DNA from: Parasphingorhabdus marina DSM 22363
GTDB lineage: Bacteria; Pseudomonadota; Alphaproteobacteria; Sphingomonadales; Sphingomonadaceae
Length of the DNA: 64,000 nucleotides
Direction: 5' to 3'
NCBI RefSeq assembly: GCF_900128895.1
Contig: NZ_FSQW01000001.1
Span: 1,054,001-1,118,000 of the forward strand
In this document: piece by piece, positions 34,288 to 43,333 of the stretch
How the letters are laid out: each line of letters begins with the position of its first letter
Position numbering within the stretch: the stretch's first letter is position 1
Program-made: the position numbers and the translations under genes
The notes under the pieces: model-generated
The model's input: only the letters and a program-made list of their open reading frames with translations
Database searches by the model: none
What the model was told of the DNA's origin: nothing

Positions 34288-34376
34288 TCGCAGACCTGAG
34301 CACAGCCTAGCCGTTTTGGCAGTTATTGGCGCTGCGGCTTTGGCTTAAGACCGGGAGCGAAAAAGGGAGAGCATGG

Positions 34377-34781
34377 ATGGCCGCGCAGCCGATCGCTGAC
34401 AATCTGTTTACCGAGGACATGAGCGCCCTGATTGGTGCGCGCAACAAGGAAACCGGGCAGATATTCTTTCCGCTACCACTGACGGAATCGGACCATATCG
34501 AGCCCGTCGCCTTGGCTTCGCGTGGAACGGTCTGGACCTACACGGTACAGCGTTTTCCACCGAAGACTCCCTATGCCGGACCGACGGACCCGGAGACTTT
34601 CAAGCCCTATGTGGTCGCCTATGTCGAATTGCCTGGCCAGACCATGGTCGAATCGCGCCTGACCGGGATCGAGCCGGAAGATGTCCGGATTGGCATGGAA
34701 GTGGAACTTACTGCGATCCCGCTGGATCCCGATGCTCCGGCCGAAGATCAGAAACTCATTCATGCATTCAGGCCTGTTTAG
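34377..34781 (+). CDS. DUF35/OB-fold acyl-CoA-associated protein without zinc ribbon
   Basis: 134 residues. The OB-fold half is clear (ALASRGTVWTYTVQRFPPKTPY, PYVVAYVELPGQTMVESRLTGIEPEDVRIGMEVEL). Most relatives (ChsH2 C-terminus, thiolase partners) carry a CxxC zinc ribbon before the OB fold; this protein has no cysteine at all, with ARNKETGQIFFPLP in its place. It precedes the thiolase gene by 24 bases, the standard arrangement of thiolase/OB-fold complexes that cleave side-chain CoA esters. GGGAGAG lies before the ATG. Confidence 0.85.
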   Translation: MAAQPIADNLFTEDMSALIGARNKETGQIFFPLPLTESDHIEPVALASRGTVWTYTVQRFPPKTPYAGPTDPETFKPYVVAYVELPGQTMVESRLTGIEPEDVRIGMEVELTAIPLDPDAPAEDQKLIHAFRPV

Positions 34782-34805
34782 ACAAGGCGGACAAGGAGAC
34801 AGACA

Positions 34806-35951
34806 GTGTCAGACGTTTATATTGTGGGAGCAGGCATTCACCCCTTCGGCCGGACCGAAGGCCGGGATGGCATGGACCAGGGCGTGTTCGCCGTAAAGCA
34901 GGCGCTGGCGGATACCGATATCGACTGGAAAGATATTGAATTTGCTTTTGGCGGATCTGCCGCTTCGGGTGCTGCCGACACGATGGTTTCGAAACTGGGC
35001 TTGACCGGAATCCAGTTTATCAATGTCTCCAACGGCTGCGCCACAGGGGGCTCGGCGCTCAACGCGGCGGCGAGTTCGATTAAATCCGGCGAATATGACA
35101 TTGGCATGGCCGTCGGGTTCGACAAACATCCGCGTGGCGCTTTCAACGCCGATCCGGGATCCTATGGCCTGCCCAACTGGTATGGCGAGGCGGGTTACAT
35201 GCTGACCACCCAGTTTTTCGGCGCGAAGATCATGCGCTACATGCACGAGAATAATCTCAGCAATGAAACACTCGGGCGGGTCGCTGAAAAGGCGTTCCGC
35301 AACGGGGCGAAAACCGATCACGCCTGGCGGCGCAGCGAGGTTGATCTGGAGACCATCATGAACGCGCCGATGATTTCCGATCCGCTCAACAAATATATGT
35401 TCTGCTCTCCGGCAGAAGGCGCGGTTGCACTGATCCTCGCCAGCGAGAAGAAAGCGAAAGAGCTGGGCGGACCGATGATCAAGCTGAAAACCTCGGTCAT
35501 GCGCACCCGTCCTCCGGGATCATTTGAGGTCTTTGCCGCATCCATCGACGTGGAACGCGGTGGGACTGCCACGGAACTCGCATCGCAGGCGGCATTCGAG
35601 CAGGCCGGAATGGGTCCGGAAGATATTGATGTCGCACAGCTGCAGGACACGGAAGCCGGCGCAGAAATCATGCACATGGCCGAAAACGGATTCTGTGCCC
35701 ATGGCGATCAGGAACAGTGGCTTCGCGAGGGTCGCACGGAAATCAGCGGAGAATTGCCGGTCAATACCGATGGTGGCTGCCTTGCATGCGGCGAACCCAT
35801 CGGCGCGTCGGGGCTGCGGCAAGTCTATGAAAATGTCGTGCAGTTGCGCGGAACCGCCGGTGAGCGTCAGGTGCCCGATGATCCGAAGACCGCCTATACG
35901 CAGGTTTATGGCGCTCCCGGCGTCTCGGCCGTGACCATATTGCAGCGCTAG
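34806..35951 (+). CDS. Thiolase-family protein (SCP-x/Ltp2-like)
   Basis: 381 residues. The nucleophilic Cys78 is in NVSNGCATGGSALN. The C-terminal motif, usually GHPxGA(S/T)G, reads GEPIGASG, so the general-base His near residue 330 is Glu. Members with the OB-fold partner act either as thiolases or, like Ltp2, as retro-aldolases releasing a ketone from a steroid side chain. GTG start with AAGGAG upstream. Placed directly after the OB-fold gene. Confidence 0.9.
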   Translation: MSDVYIVGAGIHPFGRTEGRDGMDQGVFAVKQALADTDIDWKDIEFAFGGSAASGAADTMVSKLGLTGIQFINVSNGCATGGSALNAAASSIKSGEYDIGMAVGFDKHPRGAFNADPGSYGLPNWYGEAGYMLTTQFFGAKIMRYMHENNLSNETLGRVAEKAFRNGAKTDHAWRRSEVDLETIMNAPMISDPLNKYMFCSPAEGAVALILASEKKAKELGGPMIKLKTSVMRTRPPGSFEVFAASIDVERGGTATELASQAAFEQAGMGPEDIDVAQLQDTEAGAEIMHMAENGFCAHGDQEQWLREGRTEISGELPVNTDGGCLACGEPIGASGLRQVYENVVQLRGTAGERQVPDDPKTAYTQVYGAPGVSAVTILQR

Positions 35952-36063
35952 ATTCCGCGCCCCGATTTCCCAACTTGTTTCGGGATATCTTTCAGCGTTA
36001 AGGGACAGGCCAGCGGGTGCCGGAATCGGACCGGCAAGACCCATTGTTCGAAAAGGATAGGCA

Positions 36064-37227
36064 TTGAGCAACGATATCAACAGCGAAGCGCGTGAAATCG
36101 CGGAAAAGGTGGAAGCCTTTGTCCGTGACAAGATTTTTCCCTTTGAAAAGGATCCGCGCTGCGAGGATCATGGTCCGACGGATGAACTGGTGCAGGAAAT
36201 GCGGGCACTGGCCCGGGAAGCCGGTGTGCTGACCCCGCATATCCGTGAAGATGGCAGTCATCTGACGCATCTCGAAACCGCGCTGGTGCTGCGCAAGTCC
36301 GGTCTGTCTCCGCTGGGACCGCTGGCCGTCAACACATTCGCACCGGATGAGGGCAATATGTACTTGCTGGGCAAATGCGCATCTCCCGAACAGAAGGAAC
36401 GGTTCCTGAAGCCGCTGGTTGAGGGCGTGGCCCGTTCGGCCTTTTTCATGACGGAACCGGCCAGCGAGAATGGTGCCGGATCCGATCCGATGATGATGAA
36501 GACGACGGCGAAGCCGGATGGCAATCACTGGGTCATCAACGGACGCAAGACCTTTATTACCGGCGCCAAAGGGGCAAAGGTCGGGATCGTGATGGCCAAG
36601 TCTGACGATGGCGCCTGCATGTTCCTTGTTGATCTGCCCGATCCTGCGATCAAGATTGAGCGCGTGCTCGACACGATCGACAGTTCGATGCCCGGCAGCC
36701 ATTCGGTGGTGCAGATCGACAATTTGCGGGTGCCAGCGGACCAGATGCTCGGCGAAAGCGGCGAGGGGTTCAAATATGCCCAGGTCCGGCTGGCCCCGGC
36801 GCGGCTGACCCATTGCATGCGCTGGCTGGGCTGCTGTGACCGGGCGCAGGAAATCGCGACCGACTATGCCTGCCGCCGTCAGGCTTTCGGCAAGCCGCTG
36901 GTGGATCATGAAGGCGTGGGTTTCATGCTCGCCGAAAACCAGATTGACCTGAAGCAGTCGGAACTGATGATCGACTGGTGTGCAAGCGTGCTCGACACGG
37001 GCGCGCTTGGGACCACCGAAAGCTCGATGGCCAAGGTGGCCGTGTCTGAGGCGCTGTTCCGCATCGCCGACAAATGCGTGCAGGTCATGGGCGGCACCGG
37101 CCTCAGTCAGGACACCGTGGTCGAGCAGGTCTTCCGCGAAGTGCGCGCATTCCGGGTCTATGACGGACCGACCGAAGTCCACAAATGGTCGCTCGCCAAG
37201 AAAATCAAGAAATCCAATCCCGTTTAA
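36064..37227 (+). CDS. Acyl-CoA dehydrogenase, ACAD10/11-like
   Basis: 387 residues. FAD/acyl-CoA signatures: FFMTEPASENGAGSDPMMMKTTA, WVINGRKTFITGAKGAKVGIVMAKSDD, QVRLAPARLTHCMRWLGCCDRAQEIA, QVMGGTGLSQDTVVEQVFREVRAFRVYDGPTEVHK. The YDGPTEVH ending, with Asp at the usual Glu position, is typical of the ACAD10/11 and CaiA-like group. The start is a TTG at 36064, supported by AAAGGATAGG 3 bases upstream. It is unlike the tandem pair and probably acts on a different intermediate. Confidence 0.93.
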   Translation: MSNDINSEAREIAEKVEAFVRDKIFPFEKDPRCEDHGPTDELVQEMRALAREAGVLTPHIREDGSHLTHLETALVLRKSGLSPLGPLAVNTFAPDEGNMYLLGKCASPEQKERFLKPLVEGVARSAFFMTEPASENGAGSDPMMMKTTAKPDGNHWVINGRKTFITGAKGAKVGIVMAKSDDGACMFLVDLPDPAIKIERVLDTIDSSMPGSHSVVQIDNLRVPADQMLGESGEGFKYAQVRLAPARLTHCMRWLGCCDRAQEIATDYACRRQAFGKPLVDHEGVGFMLAENQIDLKQSELMIDWCASVLDTGALGTTESSMAKVAVSEALFRIADKCVQVMGGTGLSQDTVVEQVFREVRAFRVYDGPTEVHKWSLAKKIKKSNPV

Positions 37228-37242
37228 CCAGAGGAATTCCCT

Positions 37243-38265
37243 ATGACCAAGAACCGCAAGTTTACGCTCGTCAGTCGCCCCGATGGGGAACCCAAGCCGA
37301 GTGATTTCGCGCTGGTGGAGGAAGACCTCCCGGAATTGTCAGACGGTGCCTTTCTGGTGCGCAACCATTATATCTCGCTTGATCCGGCCCAGCGAGGATG
37401 GATGAGTGATGCCGAAAGCTACATGCCGCCGATTCCGATCGGGGCCGCTGTCCGTGCCAGTGCCGTCGGGCGTGTCCACAGTTCGAAAAACCCCGACTTT
37501 CCGGAAGGGCAGTGGGTCGTGGGTCTGGCAGCCATGGAGGAGTTTTCGGTTGTCGAGGCCGGCGGCTTTACATCCCCGGTTGACGCGTCGCTGGTGCCGT
37601 CACCGACCAATTTCCTGTCGGTTCTGGGTGCCGTCGGGATGACCGCCTATTTCGGCATGATCGACGATGGCCAGCCGAAGGAAGGCGAAACCCTGCTGGT
37701 TACCGGCGCGGCTGGAGCTGTCGGATCTCTGGTCGGGCAGATCGGCAAAATCAAGGGATGCCGGGTTGTTGGTATAGCCGGTGGCGCCGACAAGTGCGCG
37801 CGGCTCACCGACGAATATGGGTTTGATGCCGCCATCGACTATCGCGGGAAGAGCCAGGCTGATCTGGAGAAGGAAATTGCCGCTGCAGCGCCGGACGGTG
37901 TGGACATTATCTGGGAAAATGTCGGCGGCGAAATTCTTGATGCCGGGATTACCGCGATCAACGAACATGGCCGGGTTGTCCTGTGCGGGTTGATCAGCGA
38001 ATATAACAGTCCCGAACCGGTGGGGATCCGGAATCTCTGGTATCTGATTTCCCGTCAGGCGACGATCAAAGGATTCCTCGTTCGGGATTATCCGCCGCGT
38101 TTCCCGGAAGGCATTGCGCAAATGGGTCAATGGCTGGCGGAAGGCAAGATCAAGCATGACGAGGATATCGAAAAGGGCATCGAGAACAGCTATGATGCGT
38201 TCATGAAACTCTTCTCTGGCGGCAATCAGGGCAAGATGATCCTCGACGTTTCACCAGAGTCCTGA
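37243..38265 (+). CDS. NADP-dependent medium-chain reductase (double-bond reductase group), copy 2
   Basis: 340 residues, a paralogue of the gene at 29563: LDPAQRGWM, VTGAAGAVGSLVGQIGKIKGCRVVGIAGG, IIWENVGGEILDAGI, NLWYLISRQATIKGFLVRDY. No zinc ligands. It would reduce an enone or an alpha,beta-unsaturated CoA-derived carbonyl. It starts 15 bases after the acyl-CoA dehydrogenase stop, with GAGG before the ATG, and is followed 17 bases later by the epoxide-hydrolase homologue; the three form one unit. Confidence 0.93.
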   Translation: MTKNRKFTLVSRPDGEPKPSDFALVEEDLPELSDGAFLVRNHYISLDPAQRGWMSDAESYMPPIPIGAAVRASAVGRVHSSKNPDFPEGQWVVGLAAMEEFSVVEAGGFTSPVDASLVPSPTNFLSVLGAVGMTAYFGMIDDGQPKEGETLLVTGAAGAVGSLVGQIGKIKGCRVVGIAGGADKCARLTDEYGFDAAIDYRGKSQADLEKEIAAAAPDGVDIIWENVGGEILDAGITAINEHGRVVLCGLISEYNSPEPVGIRNLWYLISRQATIKGFLVRDYPPRFPEGIAQMGQWLAEGKIKHDEDIEKGIENSYDAFMKLFSGGNQGKMILDVSPES

Positions 38266-38282
38266 AACAGGAGAGATTCGAA

Positions 38283-38675
38283 ATGACGGACAGCAAGCAA
38301 CTGGTTCTCGACTTCATCGATGCCTGGAATCGTCTCGATTATGATGCCATCTATGCCGCTATGGCTGACGATATTTTCTACCATAATATCCCGATGGAGC
38401 CATGTGAGGGCATTGGCGCCGTGCGCGCTTTTTTTGATGGATCCGGGATGGGATCGGACGGCGCGGAATGGATTGTCCACCATATCGCGGCCGATGGCGA
38501 TACGGTATTGACCGAACGCACCGACAAGTTCCGGATCAACGGCGAGTGGATCGCCATTCGGGTCATGGGCACGTTCGAGATGGAAAATGGCAAGATCGCG
38601 AAATGGCGTGACTATTTCGATCTCGCCGAGTTCCAGAACGAGATGGCGAGAGTGATGGGCGCAGCCAGCGCCTGA
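38283..38675 (+). CDS. Limonene-1,2-epoxide hydrolase family protein
   Basis: 130 residues of the small NTF2-fold epoxide hydrolases. The five active-site residues of Rhodococcus limonene epoxide hydrolase are all present: Tyr33 and Asn35 (FYHN), Arg79 and Asp81 (ERTD), Asp110 (WRDYFD). It should open an epoxide by direct water attack without a covalent intermediate. A mycobacterial relative acts on sterol epoxides, which fits the theme of the island. GGAGAG lies before the ATG. Confidence 0.9.
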   Translation: MTDSKQLVLDFIDAWNRLDYDAIYAAMADDIFYHNIPMEPCEGIGAVRAFFDGSGMGSDGAEWIVHHIAADGDTVLTERTDKFRINGEWIAIRVMGTFEMENGKIAKWRDYFDLAEFQNEMARVMGAASA

Positions 38676-39440
38676 CTACATTTGTGGCTGGTGCAGTGTT
38701 CCGTTCTCAACGGGATATTCTCCAGCCGTCATGAAGCGCGATTCATCGCTAGCGAGATAGACGCACAGACTGGCCACATCGCTTGGATGTCCGAGACCGC
38801 CTAACGGGATCATGCCGGTTTCCGGCGTCGCGTCACCTTCTGCACCTACTGCCTCCTGCCGCACCATTGGCGTGTCGATGCCAGACGGGTGGAGACTGTT
38901 GCAACGGATCGGATAATTCTGCTCCTTGCAATGGAGCGCGACCGACTTGGTCATTGAGCGCACACCACCTTTGGCTGCAGCATAGGACAGGAAAGGCGAG
39001 TAACCCTGTAGTGCGGCCATAGAACTCATGTTGATGATTGAACAGGGTTCGTCCTGTGATTTCATCGCGCGAACGGCTTCCCGGCAACCCAGAAAAACGC
39101 CATCAAGCATGACGGCACATGTGTGCCGAAACTGGTCGAGCGTACAATCCTCGATTGTTGCCGGAATGACGAGGCCGGCATTATTGACGAGAATATGTGG
39201 CGTGCCTAATTGTTCTGCCGTTTCGGCAAAAACTTGCGCCCAGCCCTCTTCGCTGACGACATCCTGCGCCATGGCGAACGCCTGATCGCCGATGGCATTG
39301 GCCACGCTTTGTGCGCTATCCGCATTGATGTCCGTGACCATTATCCGCGCACCTTCGCCGGCATAAGCTTCGCTGATTGCCTTGCCCAGTCCGGAACCTC
39401 CTCCAGTTACAATGGCGATCTTGCCGTCCAGTCGTCCCAT
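38676..39440 (-). CDS. SDR-family oxidoreductase resembling 3-beta/17-beta-hydroxysteroid dehydrogenases
   Basis: 254 residues: TGGGSGLGKAI, NNAGLV, MSSMAALQG, the YAAAK active site, and HCKEQNYPIRCNSLHPSGIDTPM. From memory, that last block matches Comamonas 3-beta/17-beta-HSD (RxNSIHPxGIxTPM) better than generic SDRs. The second strand ends TDINAD, favouring NAD. The ATG at 39440 has AGGAGG at good spacing. Convergent with the epoxide hydrolase; the end is 1 base from it. Confidence 0.9.
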   Translation of the reverse strand: MGRLDGKIAIVTGGGSGLGKAISEAYAGEGARIMVTDINADSAQSVANAIGDQAFAMAQDVVSEEGWAQVFAETAEQLGTPHILVNNAGLVIPATIEDCTLDQFRHTCAVMLDGVFLGCREAVRAMKSQDEPCSIINMSSMAALQGYSPFLSYAAAKGGVRSMTKSVALHCKEQNYPIRCNSLHPSGIDTPMVRQEAVGAEGDATPETGMIPLGGLGHPSDVASLCVYLASDESRFMTAGEYPVENGTLHQPQM

Positions 39441-39769
39441 GTCATCCTCCTGATTTGCCCATCGCTGGCACCATGCGTTTTTGTTGATGTCGGGGAATAG
39501 AACCAAATGCCGGTCGGGCACAACATGGCGGACCGCTATTAGAATGAACAGGGATGGGCCATCTGGCCCCTACGGAATTGCCGGATTTCCGGGCTGCGCT
39601 GTTCATTTGTTGCGGGAATATCACAGTTTTGCATATTTGCTATCATTTTGGCTAGCTGAGCAGGGGCACAGTCCTGCTTAAGGTAGCTCTCATAACAGCG
39701 CGGAAAAACCGCCGATTTATTAGGATATGGACCGGAAATCTGGATGCCGGTGCAATTTGGGAGAGAGCT
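39441..39769. other. 329-base intergenic stretch upstream of the TonB receptor
   Basis: No gene is visible. It must hold the promoter of the receptor and the leader of the divergent SDR. A small hairpin GGGCC-ATCT-GGCCC lies near 39556. A TATCAT hexamer near 39642 could be a -10, but the hexamer 17 bases before it (ATATCA) is a poor -35. No Fur-like box is obvious, which is mild evidence against an iron-regulated receptor. Confidence 0.5.
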
Positions 39770-42289
39770 ATGATGTCACGTTCGCAACGCCACGAATCCA
39801 TCTTCAACACGAAAGCCGCCAGGCGGTTCCTGATGGGGTCAGCCGCCAGTCTTGCAATGGCTGGATTTTCCGCACCTGCCTATGCACAGGAGGCGGCAGC
39901 TGAAGATGATGACGAAAATGTTATCACAGTGATCGCTCGCAAACAGACTGAAACTCTGCAGGAAGTTCCTGTGACCGTGACCGCCATCGGTGGCGACACG
40001 CTGGACAAGTTCCAGGTGGACCAGGTGGCTGATGTGGTCAGCCGTGTTCCGGCGCTGAATGTTCAGGTTGGCGGCTCCGGTTCCGGCGGGCAGATCAGTC
40101 TCCGCGGCGTCGGCTCATCCAATATTTCTGCCTCCTTTGACTCGGCGGTCGCATTTGACTTTGACGGGGTTCAGGTCAGCACCATGCGCATCGTCCAGGC
40201 CGGCTTTTTTGATGTCGAGCAGATTGATGTCCTGAAGGGGCCGCAATCCCTGTTCTTCGGTAAATCTGCATCGGCTGGTGTTTTTGCCATTCGGTCCGCC
40301 AATCCGACTCCAAATTGGGAAGTCGGCGGCAAGGCCTCATATGAGTTTGAAGAAAAAGGCTATGTTGTTGGCGGCTATGTTTCCGGCCCGGTAACCGATA
40401 CACTCGGGATCCGGATTGCTGCCCAATATACCGACATTGAAGATTATGTGGAGCTGACGCCTGCAACCCCTGCAGTAAATCGCAGTCGCGGCCTGAAGGA
40501 TTTTGTGGGCCGACTGACCTTTCAGTGGGATCCGACCGACAATTTCAACGCCAATCTGAAGCTGAACTATATCCGCAACGAAAATGACGGTGCGATTGCG
40601 CATTCGGACATCGATTGCGGTCCCAACGGACGGGCTGACGAGGTCGTTCTTCTGGGGAACGCGGTCGATCCGTTCACCGTTGCTGTCCCAAGCAATGCGG
40701 ACTGTAACACAAATGACAATCTCTATCCGACCGCAGACCCTGCTGCGGCGCTGGTTGGCCGAATTCCAGACGGAAGCGGCGCAGGTGCCAATTTCGATGG
40801 CCGGCCCTTTGGCGAAACGGATATCATCTTCGGTCGGCTGAGCTGGGATCTGGATGTTTCAGACAGTCTCACCCTGTCTTCGGTGACAGGTTATCTTAAT
40901 CTGGATGCCGTGGACTTTGATTCCTACAGCTACGTGGGTGTGGGGCCTGCGGTTCCGTTCTCGAGCACAGGTCCGGCAGCACTGCCACCAGCGCTGGCTG
41001 CAACCAATGGTGTCGGTGTACCGCTCGGCGTGGGTAACAGTGATCCGCGCAACCGCACCGAACAGTTCACCCAGGAACTGCGCCTGTCCAGTGATTTTGA
41101 CGGCATCTTCAACTTCATGGTTGGTGCATTTTATGAGAGCCGCGAAATTGATTTCGATACCTCGCAACAGGCAGTCAATATTTCGCTGATTGCGCCAGAT
41201 CCGATTACCGGAAACACCTTTGACTGGTTCAAACAGCAAAACACCAAGACAGAAGCGCTCTCGTTCTTTGGCAGTGTCACCCTCGATCTGACTGATCAGT
41301 TGCAGATTGCCGGGGGTATTCGCTGGACCGACGAAAGCAAGACCAGCATCATCAGCCTGCCTTATTCGCATGCGTTCCTCTCTGGCGGCGGCGCATTCCT
41401 GACCAGTGGATTCTTCTCGGGACCGATCAACTTTGATGATGACAATTTCTCACCGGAAGTCTCCATTCGCTATCAGGCCACTCCGGACGTCAATATTTAC
41501 GGTGCGTTCAAGACTGGCTTCAAATCTGGCGGCATCGATAACAGTGCCTTGCCTTCATTTGGCCTCGGTATCGCTGCAGCCACCAACGACTTCAGTGGCC
41601 TGATCTTCGATTCCGAAACCGGTCTCGGTGGTGAAGTCGGTGTCAAAGCCCAATTCGCTGATCGTTCGATCACATTGAACACGTCATTATTCTACTATGT
41701 GTTTGACGATCTTCAGGTACAGAATTTCGATGCCACGATCATTCAGTTCCAGACATTCAATGCGAGTGAGCTGACAACCAAGGGTGTTGATGTCGAATGG
41801 GCCTGGAGAACTCCGGTTGACGGACTCAACTTCTCCGGTGCTCTGGCCTATACCGATGCAAAATTCTCGGACACGTTTGTCACGACGTCGGGTGAAGATA
41901 TTGACGGTCGCCGGGCGGCTCGTGCTCCGGAATTTGCCGGGAATATCGCCTTTGACTGGACCATCCCGATGGGCGATGCGATCGAATTTGGCCTGAGCGG
42001 AAACGCCGCCTATACCGGGTCCTACTTCACCAACGAAGACTCGATCAACGACATCAGGCAGGACAGCTATGTCACGCTTGACGGATCGGTATCGATTGGT
42101 GCTCCGGACGGTGCGTGGAAACTGGCCCTGGTCGGTGTCAACCTGACCGATGAAATCTGGATCAATACATCCGGTGGCCGTCCGTTCCTGGCTCCAGCCA
42201 ATGCATTTGGCATCCCGGTCGGTGATGACTCGGTCGTCACCCAGAACCGTGGTCGCCAGGTCTTTGTGGAGGCCAGCTTCAAGTTCTGA
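39770..42289 (+). CDS. TonB-dependent outer-membrane receptor
   Basis: 839 residues. A long signal peptide ends APAYAQ, followed by an acidic stretch and the TonB box (ENVITVIARKQTETLQEVPV). Plug domain: LDKFQVDQVADVVSRVPALNV, ISLRGVGSS, IDVLKGPQSLFFGKSASAGVFAIRS. The barrel ends VEASFKF. This size and plug type are common in sphingomonads for hydrophobic or carbohydrate substrates, as well as siderophores. Its place in the island suggests uptake of the island's substrate. GGGAGAG lies before the ATG. Confidence 0.95.
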   Translation: MMSRSQRHESIFNTKAARRFLMGSAASLAMAGFSAPAYAQEAAAEDDDENVITVIARKQTETLQEVPVTVTAIGGDTLDKFQVDQVADVVSRVPALNVQVGGSGSGGQISLRGVGSSNISASFDSAVAFDFDGVQVSTMRIVQAGFFDVEQIDVLKGPQSLFFGKSASAGVFAIRSANPTPNWEVGGKASYEFEEKGYVVGGYVSGPVTDTLGIRIAAQYTDIEDYVELTPATPAVNRSRGLKDFVGRLTFQWDPTDNFNANLKLNYIRNENDGAIAHSDIDCGPNGRADEVVLLGNAVDPFTVAVPSNADCNTNDNLYPTADPAAALVGRIPDGSGAGANFDGRPFGETDIIFGRLSWDLDVSDSLTLSSVTGYLNLDAVDFDSYSYVGVGPAVPFSSTGPAALPPALAATNGVGVPLGVGNSDPRNRTEQFTQELRLSSDFDGIFNFMVGAFYESREIDFDTSQQAVNISLIAPDPITGNTFDWFKQQNTKTEALSFFGSVTLDLTDQLQIAGGIRWTDESKTSIISLPYSHAFLSGGGAFLTSGFFSGPINFDDDNFSPEVSIRYQATPDVNIYGAFKTGFKSGGIDNSALPSFGLGIAAATNDFSGLIFDSETGLGGEVGVKAQFADRSITLNTSLFYYVFDDLQVQNFDATIIQFQTFNASELTTKGVDVEWAWRTPVDGLNFSGALAYTDAKFSDTFVTTSGEDIDGRRAARAPEFAGNIAFDWTIPMGDAIEFGLSGNAAYTGSYFTNEDSINDIRQDSYVTLDGSVSIGAPDGAWKLALVGVNLTDEIWINTSGGRPFLAPANAFGIPVGDDSVVTQNRGRQVFVEASFKF

Positions 42290-42350
42290 TCAACTCTCCC
42301 GTTGATCAAAGATGGCCGGGGCAGCGGGGGGCTGACCCGGCCTTTTCTTT
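42287..42350 (+). terminator. Tandem hairpins and terminator after the TonB receptor
   Basis: A perfect dyad TGATCAAC-N6-GTTGATCA (42287-42308) includes the stop codon itself. It is followed by GGCCGGG (42314-42320) pairing with CCCGGCC (42336-42342) and then TTTTCTTT (42343-42350), a factor-independent terminator. The two hairpins lie 5 bases apart. Confidence 0.8.
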
Positions 42351-42449
42351 GCCCGGAAGACATGCCGATAGCCATAATGACAGTGGCGCAGTTGCCGTTG
42401 CCGGATAAGAATGACTGCAGAAATTCACAAAATCTGAGGAGCAGGAATC

Positions 42450-43256
42450 ATGGGACGTCTGGAAGGCAAGAGAGCTATTGTGCTCGGCGCGGCGGGTGCC
42501 GGCAATATGGGGCAGGTAATTGCCCGGCGATTTCACGACGAAGGGGCCGATGTGCTTGTCGCCGGCCGCAAGGAAGAAGAGCTCCAGCGTTTTGCCGGTG
42601 AACTCGGTGGCCACTATGCCCTGTGTGATCTCAACAAGGAAGACGAGATCCAGGCCCTGGCCGCAACCGCGAAGGACAAGATGGGCGGCGTCGACATTGC
42701 GGTCAACGCGACCGGCCTGGGCTTCCTGAAACCGTTCATGGAAAACACGCGGGAAGAGCTGGAAATGATGTCGGCCCTGCAGTTTGTCGGGCCGTTTCAA
42801 TTCTATCAGGCGATGATCGGGGCGATGGCGGAAAATGATCCGGCTGGCGGGTCGATCATCCAGATCAGTTCGGCCACCGCCACCATCATGCTCAACGACC
42901 ATGCCGCCTATATGGGAACCAAGGCCGGCAGCGATCATGTGATCCGTTGTGTCGCCCATGAATTTGGAGATCAGGGAATCCGCGCAAACAGTATCTCGCC
43001 GGGCCTCACCCGGACTCCGATGACAGCCGGTGTGGATCAGGTTCCCGGGCTCGTCGAGTCCTTCGAAGCCCGCTACCCGCTTGGCCGAATCGGGACGAGC
43101 GAGGATATCGCTGCTGCTGCGGTTTTCCTGGCCAGTGACGAGTGTTTCATGACCGGCGAAAATCTGCAGGTCAATGGCGGTCTGTGCCTGCGCGGCAACC
43201 CGACTCGCAAGGATCAGGAATTGATGATGGGGGCCGTCGCCGCCGCGTCTTCCTGA
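42450..43256 (+). CDS. SDR-family oxidoreductase
   Basis: 268 residues: GAAGAGNMGQVIARRF cofactor segment, VNATGLG, Ser in QISSATATI, YMGTK active site, QGIRANSISPGLTRTPM. Arg and Lys after the second strand (AGRKEEE) suggest NADP. The TGxxxGxG loop is unusual (LGAAGAGNMG). It sits between the receptor terminator and the nucleoside transporter and is the last gene of the catabolic island. Confidence 0.9.
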   Translation: MGRLEGKRAIVLGAAGAGNMGQVIARRFHDEGADVLVAGRKEEELQRFAGELGGHYALCDLNKEDEIQALAATAKDKMGGVDIAVNATGLGFLKPFMENTREELEMMSALQFVGPFQFYQAMIGAMAENDPAGGSIIQISSATATIMLNDHAAYMGTKAGSDHVIRCVAHEFGDQGIRANSISPGLTRTPMTAGVDQVPGLVESFEARYPLGRIGTSEDIAAAAVFLASDECFMTGENLQVNGGLCLRGNPTRKDQELMMGAVAAASS

Positions 43257-43333
43257 ACCGCGCACACAACCCGGTTGCGCTGACGCAAAATTCCGCCATG
43301 GTGGTGCACGGCTCCACCAGTTTGCGGGAATGA

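Noticed and set aside
35998-37182. 394-codon open frame on the minus strand, opposite the acyl-CoA dehydrogenase at 36064
   Set aside because: It lies wholly within a clear dehydrogenase gene, has His/Arg-rich composition typical of an antisense frame in GC-rich DNA, and shows no domain.
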